From contig NZ_CP009435.1 in NCBI RefSeq assembly GCF_000960995.1, forward strand, positions 3,100,001 to 3,164,000: a DNA stretch of 64,000 bases. The letters run 5' to 3'. A program made the position numbers and the translations under genes. The notes below the pieces were generated by a model. That model did not search any database, was not told where the DNA came from, and saw nothing but the letters and a program-made list of their open reading frames with translations. This DNA is from Burkholderia glumae LMG 2196 = ATCC 33617. Lineage in GTDB: Bacteria; Pseudomonadota; Gammaproteobacteria; Burkholderiales; Burkholderiaceae. Below are positions 28,259 through 38,975 of the stretch, piece after piece. Each line of letters starts with the position of its first letter. Positions within the stretch are counted from its first letter, which is position 1.

Positions 28259-28720
28259 ATGTCCCGCTTCAATTCCCGCCTGCGCCGGCTCGCCGTCGGC
28301 GGCACCTTGCTGATGTCCGCGCTGTCCGCCTTCGCGCAGGCCGACAGCCCGGTCGGCATCTGGCAGACCATCGACGACCACACCGGCAAGCCAAAGGCGC
28401 TCGTGCAGATTTCCCAGGATGCGAACGGCGAACTGTCGGGCGTCGTCAAGCAGGGCCTCGGCGACAACGACACGCCCGATCGCCGCTGCACCGCCTGCAC
28501 CGACGAACGGAAGGATCAGTTGATCAAGGGCATGACGATCATCAAGGCCATGAAGGCCGATGGCGACCACTGGGATGGCGGCAACATTCTCGACCCGGAA
28601 AACGGCAAGGTTTACCGCTGCAAGATGACGCTCGAGGATGGCGGTCAGAAGCTGGTCGTGCGCGGCTATATCGGCGTGTCGCTGCTGGGCCGCTCGCAGA
28701 CCTGGGTCCGCCAGCAGTAA
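28259..28720 (+). CDS. Exported DUF2147-family protein
   Basis: A 153-residue protein with a strong AAGGAGGAAGACA ribosome site. The signal peptide ends near ALSAFAQA. The mature part begins SPVGIWQTIDDHTGKPKALVQI, contains a paired-Cys segment (RRCTACTDERKDQLIKGMTIIKAMK) and ends RGYIGVSLLGRSQTWVRQ, all characteristic of DUF2147, a periplasmic family of unknown function. It is about 140 bases from tpsB and probably separate from that operon. Confidence 0.85.
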   Translation: MSRFNSRLRRLAVGGTLLMSALSAFAQADSPVGIWQTIDDHTGKPKALVQISQDANGELSGVVKQGLGDNDTPDRRCTACTDERKDQLIKGMTIIKAMKADGDHWDGGNILDPENGKVYRCKMTLEDGGQKLVVRGYIGVSLLGRSQTWVRQQ

Positions 28721-28822
28721 GCGTATCAAGCCGGGGCGGCCGGACACGGCGCGCCGCGCCGGACGCCGCACAGTGCGCCTGGACGGGCGGCCGCTCGCGA
28801 GCCGGCGGCCCCCGCGTCCGGC

Positions 28823-29254
28823 TCATGCCGCGGAACGCGGCGGCAGGTGCGGCTCCGGCGTGAAGGCGGGATCGATGCGTGGCAGACGGATCCGATTCGG
28901 CTGCACGGCATGTCGCAGCTCCGCCGCATGGGAATGCACATGCTTGCGCATACGGACCGTTACGGTTTCGTAGAGATCGTCGCCGGCCGGACCGAACAAC
29001 TCGTCGAGCACCGCGCGCAGCGTGCCCGACTCGTACCAGATCATGAAGCGGCGGTGGCAGGTTTGATACGCGGGATAGCGGCGGGGAATGGCCGACCATG
29101 AGGCGCCGCTGAAAATGACCCACAGCACGCCGTTCAGCACGCTGCGGGCATCGGCCAGCGGCCGCCCGCGCCGTTCCTTGCGCGGCCGCAATTCCGGCAG
29201 CAGGCCGGCAATGCGCTGCCATTCGCCATCGGTGATGTCTCGATATGGTGTCAT
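28823..29254 (-). CDS. Orphan IS4/IS5-type transposase N-terminal domain protein (first of two)
   Basis: A 143-residue protein. Start 29254 has GGAG six bases upstream (the ATG at 29266 does not). Residues ~1-85 match the DUF4096-type DNA-binding N-terminus of IS5-family transposases (ITDGEWQRIAGLLPE, RGRPLADARSVLNGVLWVIFSGASWSAIPRRYPAYQTCHRRFMIWY). The DDE catalytic domain is absent, replaced by ~55 residues of unrelated sequence. No inverted repeats or target duplications were seen. A second protein of the same layout lies at 56544-56945, unlike a recent IS copy. It may be a domesticated DNA-binding protein, or simply a remnant that kept its frame. Confidence 0.65.
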   Translation of the reverse strand: MTPYRDITDGEWQRIAGLLPELRPRKERRGRPLADARSVLNGVLWVIFSGASWSAIPRRYPAYQTCHRRFMIWYESGTLRAVLDELFGPAGDDLYETVTVRMRKHVHSHAAELRHAVQPNRIRLPRIDPAFTPEPHLPPRSAA

Positions 29255-29449
29255 GCCATTCTCCATTTACAAAAACATGACACACGATATCGGGCAGCTT
29301 TCGCGCTGGATATTGAACAATTCCGAGAATGCTTGAGTAAAGCGGTGTCGCTCAGCAAAATCGAAATAGTACGAATCCGCCGCAGCGGGATTCGGCCCGC
29401 TCGCGCCACGCGCGAGCCTGAAAAGGCCGTCCGCGGTGCGGCGGGTCAG

Positions 29450-30547
29450 TCACGTCAGCGAGGTATCGACAAGGCGCCGCGGCGTCTCGAGATATTCCTG
29501 AGACTGCATCTCGACGATACGCGACACGGTGCGGCTGAATTCGTTGGCCATCGGTCCTTCCACGTACAGTTCCTCGGCCGGCACCGCCGCCGACATCAGC
29601 AGCTTCACCTTGTGGTCGTACAGCACGTCGATGAGCCAGGTGAAGCGGCGTGCCTCGGAGGCCATGCGCGGCGACATCTGCGGCACGCCGGACAGGACGA
29701 TCGCGTGGAAGCGCGTGGCCAGCTCGAGATAATCGTTCTGCGAACGCGGGCCGCCGCACAACGTGGCGAAATCGAACCAGACGACGCCGTCGGCCTTGCG
29801 CAGCGCCTTCAGCTCGCGCTTCTCGATGTGCAGGATCGGGCTCTCGTCGGGCACCGCCGCGAGCTTCGCGAACGCCCTGCGCAATTCGCGATCGGCCTCG
29901 GCGCCGAGCGGCGTGTGGTACATCCTCACCTGGGTGAGCGTGCGCTGGCGGTAGTCGACGCCGGCATCGACGTTCATCACGTCGAGCTTCTGCTTGATCA
30001 GCGCGATCGCGGGCAGCATGCGGTCGCGGTGCAGGCCGTCCGGATAGAGCAGGTCCGGGTCGTAGTTGGAGGTCATCACGAACTGCACGCCGTTGGTGAA
30101 CAGCCGGTCGAGCAGCCGGTACAGGATCATCGCGTCGGCGATGTCCGACACATGGAATTCGTCGAAGCAGATCAGCCGGTAGCGCTTGGCGATGCGGCGC
30201 GCGAGCTCGTCGAGCGGATCGGCCTGCCCTTTCAGCTCCTCGAGTTCGCGATGCACCTCGCGCATGAATTCGTGAAAATGCAGCCGCGTCTTGCGCTGCA
30301 CCGGCACCACCGCGAAGAAGCTGTCCATCAGGAAGCTCTTGCCGCGGCCGACGCCGCCCCACATGTAGACGCCCTTCGGCAGTTCCGGCCGAATGACGAG
30401 CTTCTTGAACGCGTTCGAGCGCCGCGCCTTGTAGGCGACCCATTCGTCGAAGCACTGCTGCAGCCGCGTGATCGCGGTGCGCTGCGCGGTATCGGACTGG
30501 TAGCCGCGCGAGCCCAGTTCACGCTCGTAGTATTCGGTGACGTTCAT
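29450..30547 (-). CDS. zapE: Cell division ATPase ZapE (AFG1 family)
   Basis: A 365-residue AAA+ ATPase. P-loop GGVGRGKSFLMDSFF (near 65-79), Walker B LICFDEFHVSDIADAMIL, sensor region VMTSNYDPDLLYPDGLHRDRMLP. ZapE associates with the divisome and modulates FtsZ bundles in E. coli; the mitochondrial relative is AFG1/LACE1. Start 30547 is the second of two adjacent ATGs (30550, 30547); either is possible. It is downstream of lpdA but separated by a good terminator. Confidence 0.92.
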   Translation of the reverse strand: MNVTEYYERELGSRGYQSDTAQRTAITRLQQCFDEWVAYKARRSNAFKKLVIRPELPKGVYMWGGVGRGKSFLMDSFFAVVPVQRKTRLHFHEFMREVHRELEELKGQADPLDELARRIAKRYRLICFDEFHVSDIADAMILYRLLDRLFTNGVQFVMTSNYDPDLLYPDGLHRDRMLPAIALIKQKLDVMNVDAGVDYRQRTLTQVRMYHTPLGAEADRELRRAFAKLAAVPDESPILHIEKRELKALRKADGVVWFDFATLCGGPRSQNDYLELATRFHAIVLSGVPQMSPRMASEARRFTWLIDVLYDHKVKLLMSAAVPAEELYVEGPMANEFSRTVSRIVEMQSQEYLETPRRLVDTSLT

Positions 30548-30559
30548 CATGCAAGGCGG

Positions 30560-30594
30560 AAAAAACAAAGGCGAGCGGAAAATTCCCGCCCGCC
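30560..30594 (-). terminator. Rho-independent terminator of the odhA-odhB-lpdA transcript
   Basis: On the minus strand a GC-rich stem of about nine pairs (30594-30585 with 30578-30570), with an A/T-rich loop, is followed by TTTGTTTTTT. It lies between the lpdA stop (30665) and the zapE start. Confidence 0.75.
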
Positions 30595-30664
30595 TTCGGC
30601 ATCAAATGGCGACGCCGGCCGGCGAGCCGGCGCGGCGCCCAGGCGGCCCTGGGGGCCGCGTCGA

Positions 30665-32095
30665 TCAGCTGTTGATCGAACGCTTGTCGGTCGCGAGCGC
30701 GGCTTCTCGCACGACTTCCGACAGCGACGGGTGCGGATGGCAGATGCGGGCGATGTCTTCCGAGGCCGCCTTGAATTCCATCGCGACCACGGCCTCGGCG
30801 ATCAGGTCCGAGGCATTCGCCGAGATGATGTGCACGCCCAGCACCTCGTCGGTCTTGGCGTCGGCGATCATCTTCACGAAGCCGTCCGGCGCGTTCATGC
30901 CGAGCGCGCGGCCGTTGATCGAGAACGGGAACTTGCCGGTCTTGATCTCGCGGCCCTCGGCCTTCAGCGCCTGCTCGGTCTTGCCGACCCAGGCGATTTC
31001 CGGCGAGGTGTAAATCACCCACGGAATGCAGTTGTAGTCGATGTGCGGCTTCTGGCCGTCGATCACCTCGGCCACCAGCACGCCCTCGTCTTCGGCCTTG
31101 TGCGCGAGCATCGGGCCGCGCACCACGTCGCCGATCGCGTAGACGTTCGGCAGCGCGGTGCGGCAGTGATCGTCCACGTCGATGAAGCCGCGCTCGTTGG
31201 CCTTCAGGCCGATCGACTCCAGGCCGAGGTTGTCGGTGTTCGGCACGCGGCCGACCGACACGATCAGACGGTCCGCCTCGAGCGTCTTGGCGTTGCCGTC
31301 CTTGTCCGTGTACGCGATCGACACACCGGCATCGCTGGCCTTCACCTCGCCGATCGTCACGCCGAGGTTGATGTCGAGGCCCTGCTTCTTGAACAGCTTC
31401 GCGGCTTCCTTGGCGACCGCCTCGTCGGCGGCGGCGAGAAACGCCGGCATCGCTTCGAGCACCGTCACGTCGGCGCCGAGGCGGCGCCACACCGAGCCGA
31501 GCTCGAGGCCGATCACGCCCGCGCCGATCACGGCGAGCTTGTTCGGCACCGTGTCGAAGTTCAGCGCGCCTTCGTTGTCGGCGACGATCCTGTTGTCGAC
31601 CGGCACGTTCGGCAGGTGACGCGCCTTCGAACCCGTCGCGATGATCACGTTCCTGGCCGTGACGACTTCCGTCTCGCCTTCGCCGCTGACCTCGATCTGC
31701 ACGCCGGCGTCGGTCTTGCCGGTGAACTTGCCATGGCCCTTGAGCCAGGTGATCTTGTTCTTCTTGAACAGGAATTCGATCCCGCCCGTCATCTTCTCGA
31801 CGATGCCGTCCTTGCGGCTCAGCATCTTCGCGGTATCCATCTTCACGTCACCAACCGAAATGCCGTGGTCGGCCAGATGATGCGACGCGTTTTCGAACTC
31901 TTCCGACGAGGCGAGCAGCGCCTTCGACGGGATGCAGCCGACGTTCAGGCAGGTGCCGCCGAGCTTCAGCGCGCCCGCCGGGTTCTTCCACTTCTCGACC
32001 ACCGCCACCGTCTTGCCGAGCTGGGCTGCGCGAATCGCGGCCACATAGCCGCCGGGGCCGGCGCCGATCACGACGACGTCAAATTCCTTGGACAT
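30665..32095 (-). CDS. lpdA: Dihydrolipoyl dehydrogenase (E3) of 2-oxoglutarate dehydrogenase
   Basis: A 476-residue FAD-dependent enzyme that reoxidises the lipoyl groups of E2 and passes electrons to NAD+. FAD site VVVIGAGPGGYVAAIRAAQLG at the N-terminus, redox disulfide GGTCLNVGCIPSKALL (~40-55), NAD site LAVIGAGVIGLELGSVWRRLG (~185), and the catalytic His-Glu pair near the C-terminus (CHPHPSLSEVVREAA). Start 32095 is preferred to the in-frame ATG at 32131. It is 88 bases after odhB and last in the operon. Confidence 0.97.
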   Translation of the reverse strand: MSKEFDVVVIGAGPGGYVAAIRAAQLGKTVAVVEKWKNPAGALKLGGTCLNVGCIPSKALLASSEEFENASHHLADHGISVGDVKMDTAKMLSRKDGIVEKMTGGIEFLFKKNKITWLKGHGKFTGKTDAGVQIEVSGEGETEVVTARNVIIATGSKARHLPNVPVDNRIVADNEGALNFDTVPNKLAVIGAGVIGLELGSVWRRLGADVTVLEAMPAFLAAADEAVAKEAAKLFKKQGLDINLGVTIGEVKASDAGVSIAYTDKDGNAKTLEADRLIVSVGRVPNTDNLGLESIGLKANERGFIDVDDHCRTALPNVYAIGDVVRGPMLAHKAEDEGVLVAEVIDGQKPHIDYNCIPWVIYTSPEIAWVGKTEQALKAEGREIKTGKFPFSINGRALGMNAPDGFVKMIADAKTDEVLGVHIISANASDLIAEAVVAMEFKAASEDIARICHPHPSLSEVVREAALATDKRSINS

Positions 32096-32183
32096 GACTA
32101 TCCTTCTCTGTTGCCCGGCGCGCGGCCGCACGCGATGCGTGCGTCGCGCGCCCGGGGCGATTCAATACGGGAGAAACGCAGGC

Positions 32184-33455
32184 TTACAGGTCGAGCAGCA
32201 GGCGCGCCGGATCTTCCAGCGCATCCTTCATCGCCACCAGCGACAGCACCGCTTCGCGACCGTCGATGATCCGGTGGTCATAGGACAGCGCGAGGTAGTT
32301 GATCGGGCGGATCACGATCTGGCCGTTCTCGACCACCGGACGCTCCTTGGTCGCGTGAACGCCGAGGATCGCCGACTGCGGCGGGTTGATGATCGGGGTC
32401 GAGAGCATCGAGCCGAACACGCCGCCGTTCGAGATCGAGAACGTGCCGCCCGTCATTTCCTCGATCGACAGCTTGCCGTCCTTGGCCTTCTGGCCGAATT
32501 CGGCGATCTTCTTCTCGATGTCGGCGAGGCTCAATTGGTCGGCGTTGCGCAGGATCGGCACCACCAGGCCGCGCGGCGAACCGACCGCGATGCCGATGTC
32601 GAAATAGCCGTGGTAGACGATGTCGTTGCCGTCGATCGACGCGTTCACGAGCGGGAACTTCTTCAGCGCGTGGACCGCCGCCTTGACGAAGAACGACATG
32701 AAGCCGAGCTTCACGCCGTGTTCCTTCTCGAACTTGTCCTTGTACTTCGCGCGCAGGTCCATGACGGGCTGCATGTTCACTTCGTTGAACGTCGTCAGGA
32801 TCGCGTTGGTCTGCTGCGATTCGAGCAGACGCTCGGCGATCCGCGCGCGCAGGCGCGACATCGGCACGCGCTGCTCCGGACGGTCGTTCAGCCAGGTGGT
32901 GGCCGAGGCCGGCACCTTCACGTCCGGCAGCGCGGCCTTCTTCGGCGCGGCGGCGGCCGGTGCGGCAGCGGCCTTGGCCGGCGCGGCGTTCGCGGCCAGC
33001 GCGTCGCCCTTGGTAATGCGGCCGTCGCGGCCCGTGCCGGCGACCTGGCTCGCGTCCACGCCCTTCTCGGCCAGCAGCTTCGCGGCGGCCGGCGAGGCGG
33101 CGTGGCTCGAGCCGGCTGCAGCGGCCGGCTGAGCGGCCGGCGCCACGGCGACGGGCGCTGCGGCCGGTTGCACTTCGGCCTTGCCGGCGGCCGCGGCGAC
33201 GGCACCCGCCTTCGCTTCGGTGTCGATGGTGGCGATCACCTGATCGGCCAGGACGGTGTCGCCGTCGTTCTGCAGCACTTGCGACAGCACGCCGGCGGCC
33301 GGCGCCGGCACTTCGAGCACGACCTTGTCGGTTTCGAGTTCGATCAGGATTTCGTCCTGCGCGACGGCCTCACCGGGCTTCTTCTTCCACTGCAGCATGG
33401 TCGCTTCCGATACCGATTCGGAAAGCTGGGGGACTTTGACTTCAACGATAGCCAT
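32184..33455 (-). CDS. odhB: 2-oxoglutarate dehydrogenase E2, dihydrolipoyl succinyltransferase
   Basis: A 423-residue protein, also called sucB. A lipoyl domain (ETDKVVLEVPAPAAG, lipoyl Lys ~43) is followed by an Ala/Pro-rich linker. Next comes the E3/E1-binding domain (SPAAAKLLAEKGVDASQVAGTGRDGRITKGD). The catalytic domain ends in YDHRIIDGREAV with the active-site His. It transfers succinyl groups to CoA in the TCA cycle. Start 33455; the frame upstream to 33557 is not coding. It lies 123 bases after odhA. Confidence 0.97.
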   Translation of the reverse strand: MAIVEVKVPQLSESVSEATMLQWKKKPGEAVAQDEILIELETDKVVLEVPAPAAGVLSQVLQNDGDTVLADQVIATIDTEAKAGAVAAAAGKAEVQPAAAPVAVAPAAQPAAAAGSSHAASPAAAKLLAEKGVDASQVAGTGRDGRITKGDALAANAAPAKAAAAPAAAAPKKAALPDVKVPASATTWLNDRPEQRVPMSRLRARIAERLLESQQTNAILTTFNEVNMQPVMDLRAKYKDKFEKEHGVKLGFMSFFVKAAVHALKKFPLVNASIDGNDIVYHGYFDIGIAVGSPRGLVVPILRNADQLSLADIEKKIAEFGQKAKDGKLSIEEMTGGTFSISNGGVFGSMLSTPIINPPQSAILGVHATKERPVVENGQIVIRPINYLALSYDHRIIDGREAVLSLVAMKDALEDPARLLLDL

Positions 33456-33533
33456 GACTTGATTCCTGGATGCTTGATCTGGGTAATGTCGGGGTTCTGC
33501 GGACGGGCGCGCGACTACGCGGCACGCGCGAAG

Positions 33534-33569
33534 ACGGCCCGGGCGCGCTTGCCGCACGCACCGGGCCGT
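33534..33569. repeat. Inverted repeat between odhA and odhB
   Basis: A perfect 9-bp stem ACGGCCCGG / CCGGGCCGT (33534-33542 with 33561-33569, 18-base loop) starting just past the odhA stop. No T-run follows. Probably an mRNA-stabilising or partial-termination stem within the operon. Confidence 0.5.
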
Positions 33570-33578
33570 GACGTCCGA

Positions 33579-36446
33579 TTATTTCGCGATCGACGCGCTC
33601 TTCAGGCGGCCGAATGCCCCTTCGATCAGGGCCTTCTGCTGCTCGTAGTGCTTCGCGTAGTAACCGACCGCCGGCGAGGCCGAAGCCGGGCGGCCGCTAT
33701 ACGCGAGCTTCTGCCCTTCCTTCATGCCTTCCTTCAGATGGTGTTCGATGTAGAACCACGGGCCCTGATTCTGCGGCTCGTCCTGCACCCAGACCACTTC
33801 GGTCGCATTGTCGTACTTCTTCATTTCCGCTTCGAACTGCTTGTGCGCGAACGGATAGAGCTGCTCGATCCGGACGATCGCGACGTCGTTCGCCTTCGCC
33901 TCGCGGCGGTGCGCGACGATGTCGTAATAGACGCGGCCCGAGCAGGCGATCACGCGCTTGACCTTCTTCGCGTCGATCGTCTCGTCGGTCTCGCCGATCA
34001 CCGGCTGGAACGAGCCCTTCGCCAGTTCCGACAGGTCCGACACGGCTTCCTTGTGACGCAGCAGCGACTTCGGCGTCGCCACGATCAGCGGCTTGCGGAA
34101 CAGCCGGATCATCTGGCGGCGCAGCAGGTGGAAGATCTGCGCCGGCGTGGTCGGCTGGACCACCTGCATGTTGTGGTCCGCGCACAGTTGCAGGAAACGC
34201 TCGATACGCGTCGACGAGTGCTCCGGGCCCTGGCCTTCATAGCCGTGCGGCAGCAGCATCGTCAGGCCCGAGACGCGGCCCCACTTCACTTCGCCCGACG
34301 AGATGAACTGGTCGATCACGACCTGCGCGCCGTTCACGAAGTCGCCGAACTGCGCTTCCCACAGCACCAGCGTGTTCGGCTCAGCGGTCGAATAGCCGTA
34401 CTCGAAGCCGAGCACGGCCTCTTCCGACAGCACCGAGTCGATCACCGTGAAGTTCGCCTGGCCGTCCGAGACGTTCTGCAGCGGCACATAGGTGCCGTCG
34501 TTCCAGCGCTCGCGATTCTGGTCGTGCAGCACCGCGTGGCGGTGCGTGAACGTGCCGCGGCCCGAATCCTGGCCGGTCAGGCGCACGGCGTAGCCAGACG
34601 AAACCAGCGAGGCGAACGCGAGGTGCTCGCCCATGCCCCAGTCCAGCGGCTGGTCGCCCTGCGCCATCTTGCGGCGGTCGTTGATCACGCGCTCGACGAG
34701 CGGGTGGACCTTGAAGTTCTCCGGCACCGTCGTGATGCGCTCGCCGATGCGCTTGAGCTCGGCCAGCGGCACCGCCGTGTCGGCCGCGTCGGTCCACTTG
34801 CGGTTCAGGAACGGCACCCAGTCGACCGCGTACTTGCTCTTGTAGTTCGAGAGCACCGGATCGACCGTATGGTGGCCGTCTTCCATCGCCTTGCGATAGG
34901 CCTTGACGAATTCGTCGGCCTGCTCGGCGGTGATCACGCCCTGCTGCACCAGCTTCTCGGCGTACAGCGCGCGGGTGCCCGGGTGCTGCGCGATCTTCTT
35001 GTACATCAGCGGCTGGGTGACGGCCGGCGTGTCCTGCTCGTTGTGGCCGAGCTTGCGGAAGCAGACGATGTCGATCACGACATCCTTGTGGAACTGCATG
35101 CGATAGTCGATCGCGATCTGCACCGCGAGCACCACCGCCTCCGGATCGTCGCCGTTCACATGCAGCACCGGCGCCTCGATCATCTTGACCACGTCGGTGC
35201 AGTACAGCGTCGAGCGCGCATCGCGCGGGTCCGAGGTCGTGAAGCCGATCTGGTTGTTGATGACGATGTGCAGCGTGCCGTGCGTGCCGTAGCCGCGCGT
35301 CTGCGCGAGGTTCAGCGTTTCCATCACGACGCCCTGGCCCGCGAAGGCGGCATCGCCGTGGATCTGCACCGGCAGCACCTGCAGGCCGTCCGCGTCGCCG
35401 CGACGGTCCATGCGCGCCTTGGCCGAACCCTCGACCACCGGATTGACGATTTCGAGGTGCGACGGATTGAATGCGAGCGACAGGTGGACCGGACCGCCTT
35501 CGGTCGCAATGTCCGACGAGAAACCCTTGTGATACTTGACGTCGCCGGCCGGCAGGTCGTCGACGTGCTTGCCTTCGAATTCGGCGAACAGGTCCGCCGG
35601 CATCTTGCCGAGCGTGTTGACGAGCACGTTCAGGCGGCCGCGGTGGGCCATGCCGATCACGATCTCCTGCACGCCCTTCGATCCCGAGTGCTGCACCACT
35701 TCGTCCATCGCCGCGATGAAGCTCTCGCCGCCTTCGAGCGAGAAGCGCTTCTGGCCGACGTACTTGGTGTGCAGGTAGCGTTCGAGGCCTTCGGCGGCGG
35801 TCAGACGGTTCAGCACGTGCTTCTTCTTCTCCGCGCTGAAGTTCGGCGTGGCGCGCGTCGATTCGAGACGCTCCTGCCACCAGCGCTTCTGCTCCGGGTC
35901 GCCGATGTACATGTACTCGGCGCCGATCGTGCCGCAGTAGGTGTCGCGCAGCGACTTGACGATGTCACGCAGCGAGGCCTGCTCGAAACCGAAATACAGG
36001 TTGCTCGCGCTGAACGTCTGGTCGAGGTCGGCTTCGGAGAAATCGTAGAACGCGGGTTCGAGCTCGGGGATCGCGGGACGCTCGCGGCGCTTCAGGGGAT
36101 CGAGATTGGCCCATTGCGAGCCGAGGAAGCGATACGCGCTGATCAGGGACTGGACGTGGACCTGCTTGCGGGCGGTGGCGAGATTGCCGCCGCTGCTTTC
36201 ACGCGGGATGAAGGCATTGGCCTTCGCACGCTGGGCGAACGATTCGACGATCGGATTGTGAGCGACATCGCTCGCATTCGAACCGTCCGTCGCCGGCACG
36301 TTTTGCAGCGCGTCGAAATATTCGCGCCAGTTGTCCGGCACCGATGCCGGATTGTCCAGATAGGCTTCGTACAGTTCTTCTACATACGAAGCATTGCCGC
36401 CGAACAGATAGGAGTTCAGCTGGAACTGCTTCATTACATCTGACAT
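33579..36446 (-). CDS. odhA: 2-oxoglutarate dehydrogenase E1 (thiamine diphosphate-dependent)
   Basis: A 955-residue decarboxylase, also called sucA. The N-terminal peptide MKQFQLNSYLFGGNASYVEELYEAYLDNP binds the complex. Family blocks include GMAHRGRLNVLVNTLGK, GDAAFAGQGVVMETLNLAQ, the TPP-binding HINGDDPEAV-like HVNGDDPEAVV, and MGEHLAFASLV in the transketolase-like half. Length is normal (930-960). It commits 2-oxoglutarate to succinyl-CoA in the TCA cycle. It is the first gene of odhA-odhB-lpdA, read leftward. An upstream AAAGGTGAG ribosome site supports the start at 36446 (Met5 is the alternative). Confidence 0.97.
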   Translation of the reverse strand: MSDVMKQFQLNSYLFGGNASYVEELYEAYLDNPASVPDNWREYFDALQNVPATDGSNASDVAHNPIVESFAQRAKANAFIPRESSGGNLATARKQVHVQSLISAYRFLGSQWANLDPLKRRERPAIPELEPAFYDFSEADLDQTFSASNLYFGFEQASLRDIVKSLRDTYCGTIGAEYMYIGDPEQKRWWQERLESTRATPNFSAEKKKHVLNRLTAAEGLERYLHTKYVGQKRFSLEGGESFIAAMDEVVQHSGSKGVQEIVIGMAHRGRLNVLVNTLGKMPADLFAEFEGKHVDDLPAGDVKYHKGFSSDIATEGGPVHLSLAFNPSHLEIVNPVVEGSAKARMDRRGDADGLQVLPVQIHGDAAFAGQGVVMETLNLAQTRGYGTHGTLHIVINNQIGFTTSDPRDARSTLYCTDVVKMIEAPVLHVNGDDPEAVVLAVQIAIDYRMQFHKDVVIDIVCFRKLGHNEQDTPAVTQPLMYKKIAQHPGTRALYAEKLVQQGVITAEQADEFVKAYRKAMEDGHHTVDPVLSNYKSKYAVDWVPFLNRKWTDAADTAVPLAELKRIGERITTVPENFKVHPLVERVINDRRKMAQGDQPLDWGMGEHLAFASLVSSGYAVRLTGQDSGRGTFTHRHAVLHDQNRERWNDGTYVPLQNVSDGQANFTVIDSVLSEEAVLGFEYGYSTAEPNTLVLWEAQFGDFVNGAQVVIDQFISSGEVKWGRVSGLTMLLPHGYEGQGPEHSSTRIERFLQLCADHNMQVVQPTTPAQIFHLLRRQMIRLFRKPLIVATPKSLLRHKEAVSDLSELAKGSFQPVIGETDETIDAKKVKRVIACSGRVYYDIVAHRREAKANDVAIVRIEQLYPFAHKQFEAEMKKYDNATEVVWVQDEPQNQGPWFYIEHHLKEGMKEGQKLAYSGRPASASPAVGYYAKHYEQQKALIEGAFGRLKSASIAK

Positions 36447-36764
36447 TTTACGCTCACCTTTCTTCGAGCTTCTCGAGAAATAGCGGGTTGCTCAACCTTC
36501 CGCGACACGGCCTGACCGTTTAGCGGATTGCGCGAATCAAGTCTTGCTTGGAAGGACCTCAAACTTGCGTGCGCAGCATATCACAATATGCACCACTGAA
36601 GGTCACAATGTCGCACCCCGAAAGCCCGCCCGTCTTGGTTTCCGCGGCGAAAAGCCTCGATTTCTCCAGTGCATGCAACAGTGTTTTACCCGCACTCATG
36701 CGGCGTGAAGCAAAAAAGCCGCCCGAAGGCGGCTTGGCGTGAGACATCGGGCGCGTGGCGCCGC
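36447..36764. other. Intergenic region odhA-typA
   Basis: 318 bases. It holds the typA terminator (36712-36735) and, toward odhA, a small palindrome GCATAT-CACA-ATATGC (36576-36591) in the presumed odhA promoter region, which could be an operator. I could not assign the odhA -35/-10 elements with confidence. Confidence 0.4.
36712..36735 (-). terminator. Rho-independent terminator of typA
   Basis: A perfect 8-bp stem AAGCCGCC / GGCGGCTT with a TTCG tetraloop on the minus strand, then a run of Ts (36717-36712), 30 bases after the typA stop. Confidence 0.9.
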
Positions 36765-38585
<1,821 letters not shown>

Positions 38586-38621
38586 AGAAACCTGAAATCG
38601 AAACCTGATGATCGGACATGC

Positions 38622-38655
38622 AAAAACGCGCGTGGCTGATTAACTCTCACGCGCG
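38622..38655 (-). terminator. Terminator-like stem inside the typA leader
   Basis: On the minus strand an 8-bp perfect stem (38655-38648 with 38634-38627, 13-base loop) is followed by five Ts (38626-38622). It lies about 35 bases after the predicted typA start point and 37 bases before the typA ATG, so it would have to be read through or act as an attenuator. Confidence 0.6.
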
Positions 38656-38694
38656 CTGCTCGACTGTGTATTTGCATGTCCTGGAAAGCCTACG

Positions 38695-38703
38695 ATTATA
38701 GCA
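38695..38703 (-). promoter_or_regulatory. Extended -10 promoter of typA
   Basis: On the minus strand TGCTATAAT is a perfect -10 hexamer with the TGn extension. No good -35 was found, as is common with extended -10 promoters. The start point would be near 38688, about 100 bases before typA. Confidence 0.65.
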
Positions 38704-38913
38704 TGTCAGGATGTCGCGGGCGGGCCGCATCGCTGCACCGCACACGGAGTGTCGCGCGAACGCCAAGCCGGCGCGTTGCGCCACCGCCCTTTGCCGGCTC
38801 GCCGCTGCCCGCCCAGGTCTCGCCGGCCCGCCCCGCACTGCGTGCGGCAAGCCCGCTGCGCCTGGGCGTGGATATCGCTCCCCATTTGTCGCCGCGCACC
38901 CCGTCGATCTTAT

Positions 38914-38942
38914 TTGCCGCGACAAACAATCGCGCTTATACT
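38914..38942 (+). promoter_or_regulatory. Sigma-70 promoter of the MarR-efflux operon
   Basis: TTGCCG (38914-38919), 17-base spacer, TATACT (38937-38942), followed by the marR ATG at 38976. It lies in an AT-richer pocket. A MarR operator probably overlaps it, but I could not see a clear palindrome. Confidence 0.6.
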
Positions 38943-38975
38943 GCTGCCTAGTCAACCATTGCAGAATCAGAGAAT

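Noticed and set aside
28956..28966. CCGTTACGGTT as another enhancer half-site
   Set aside because: It lies inside a coding region, is a single half-site and has no sigma-54 box near it.
32088..36443. 1451-codon open frame on the plus strand
   Set aside because: It lies opposite odhA/odhB, which have clear catalytic motifs. The frame is Arg/His/Leu-rich antisense sequence typical of GC-rich coding DNA.
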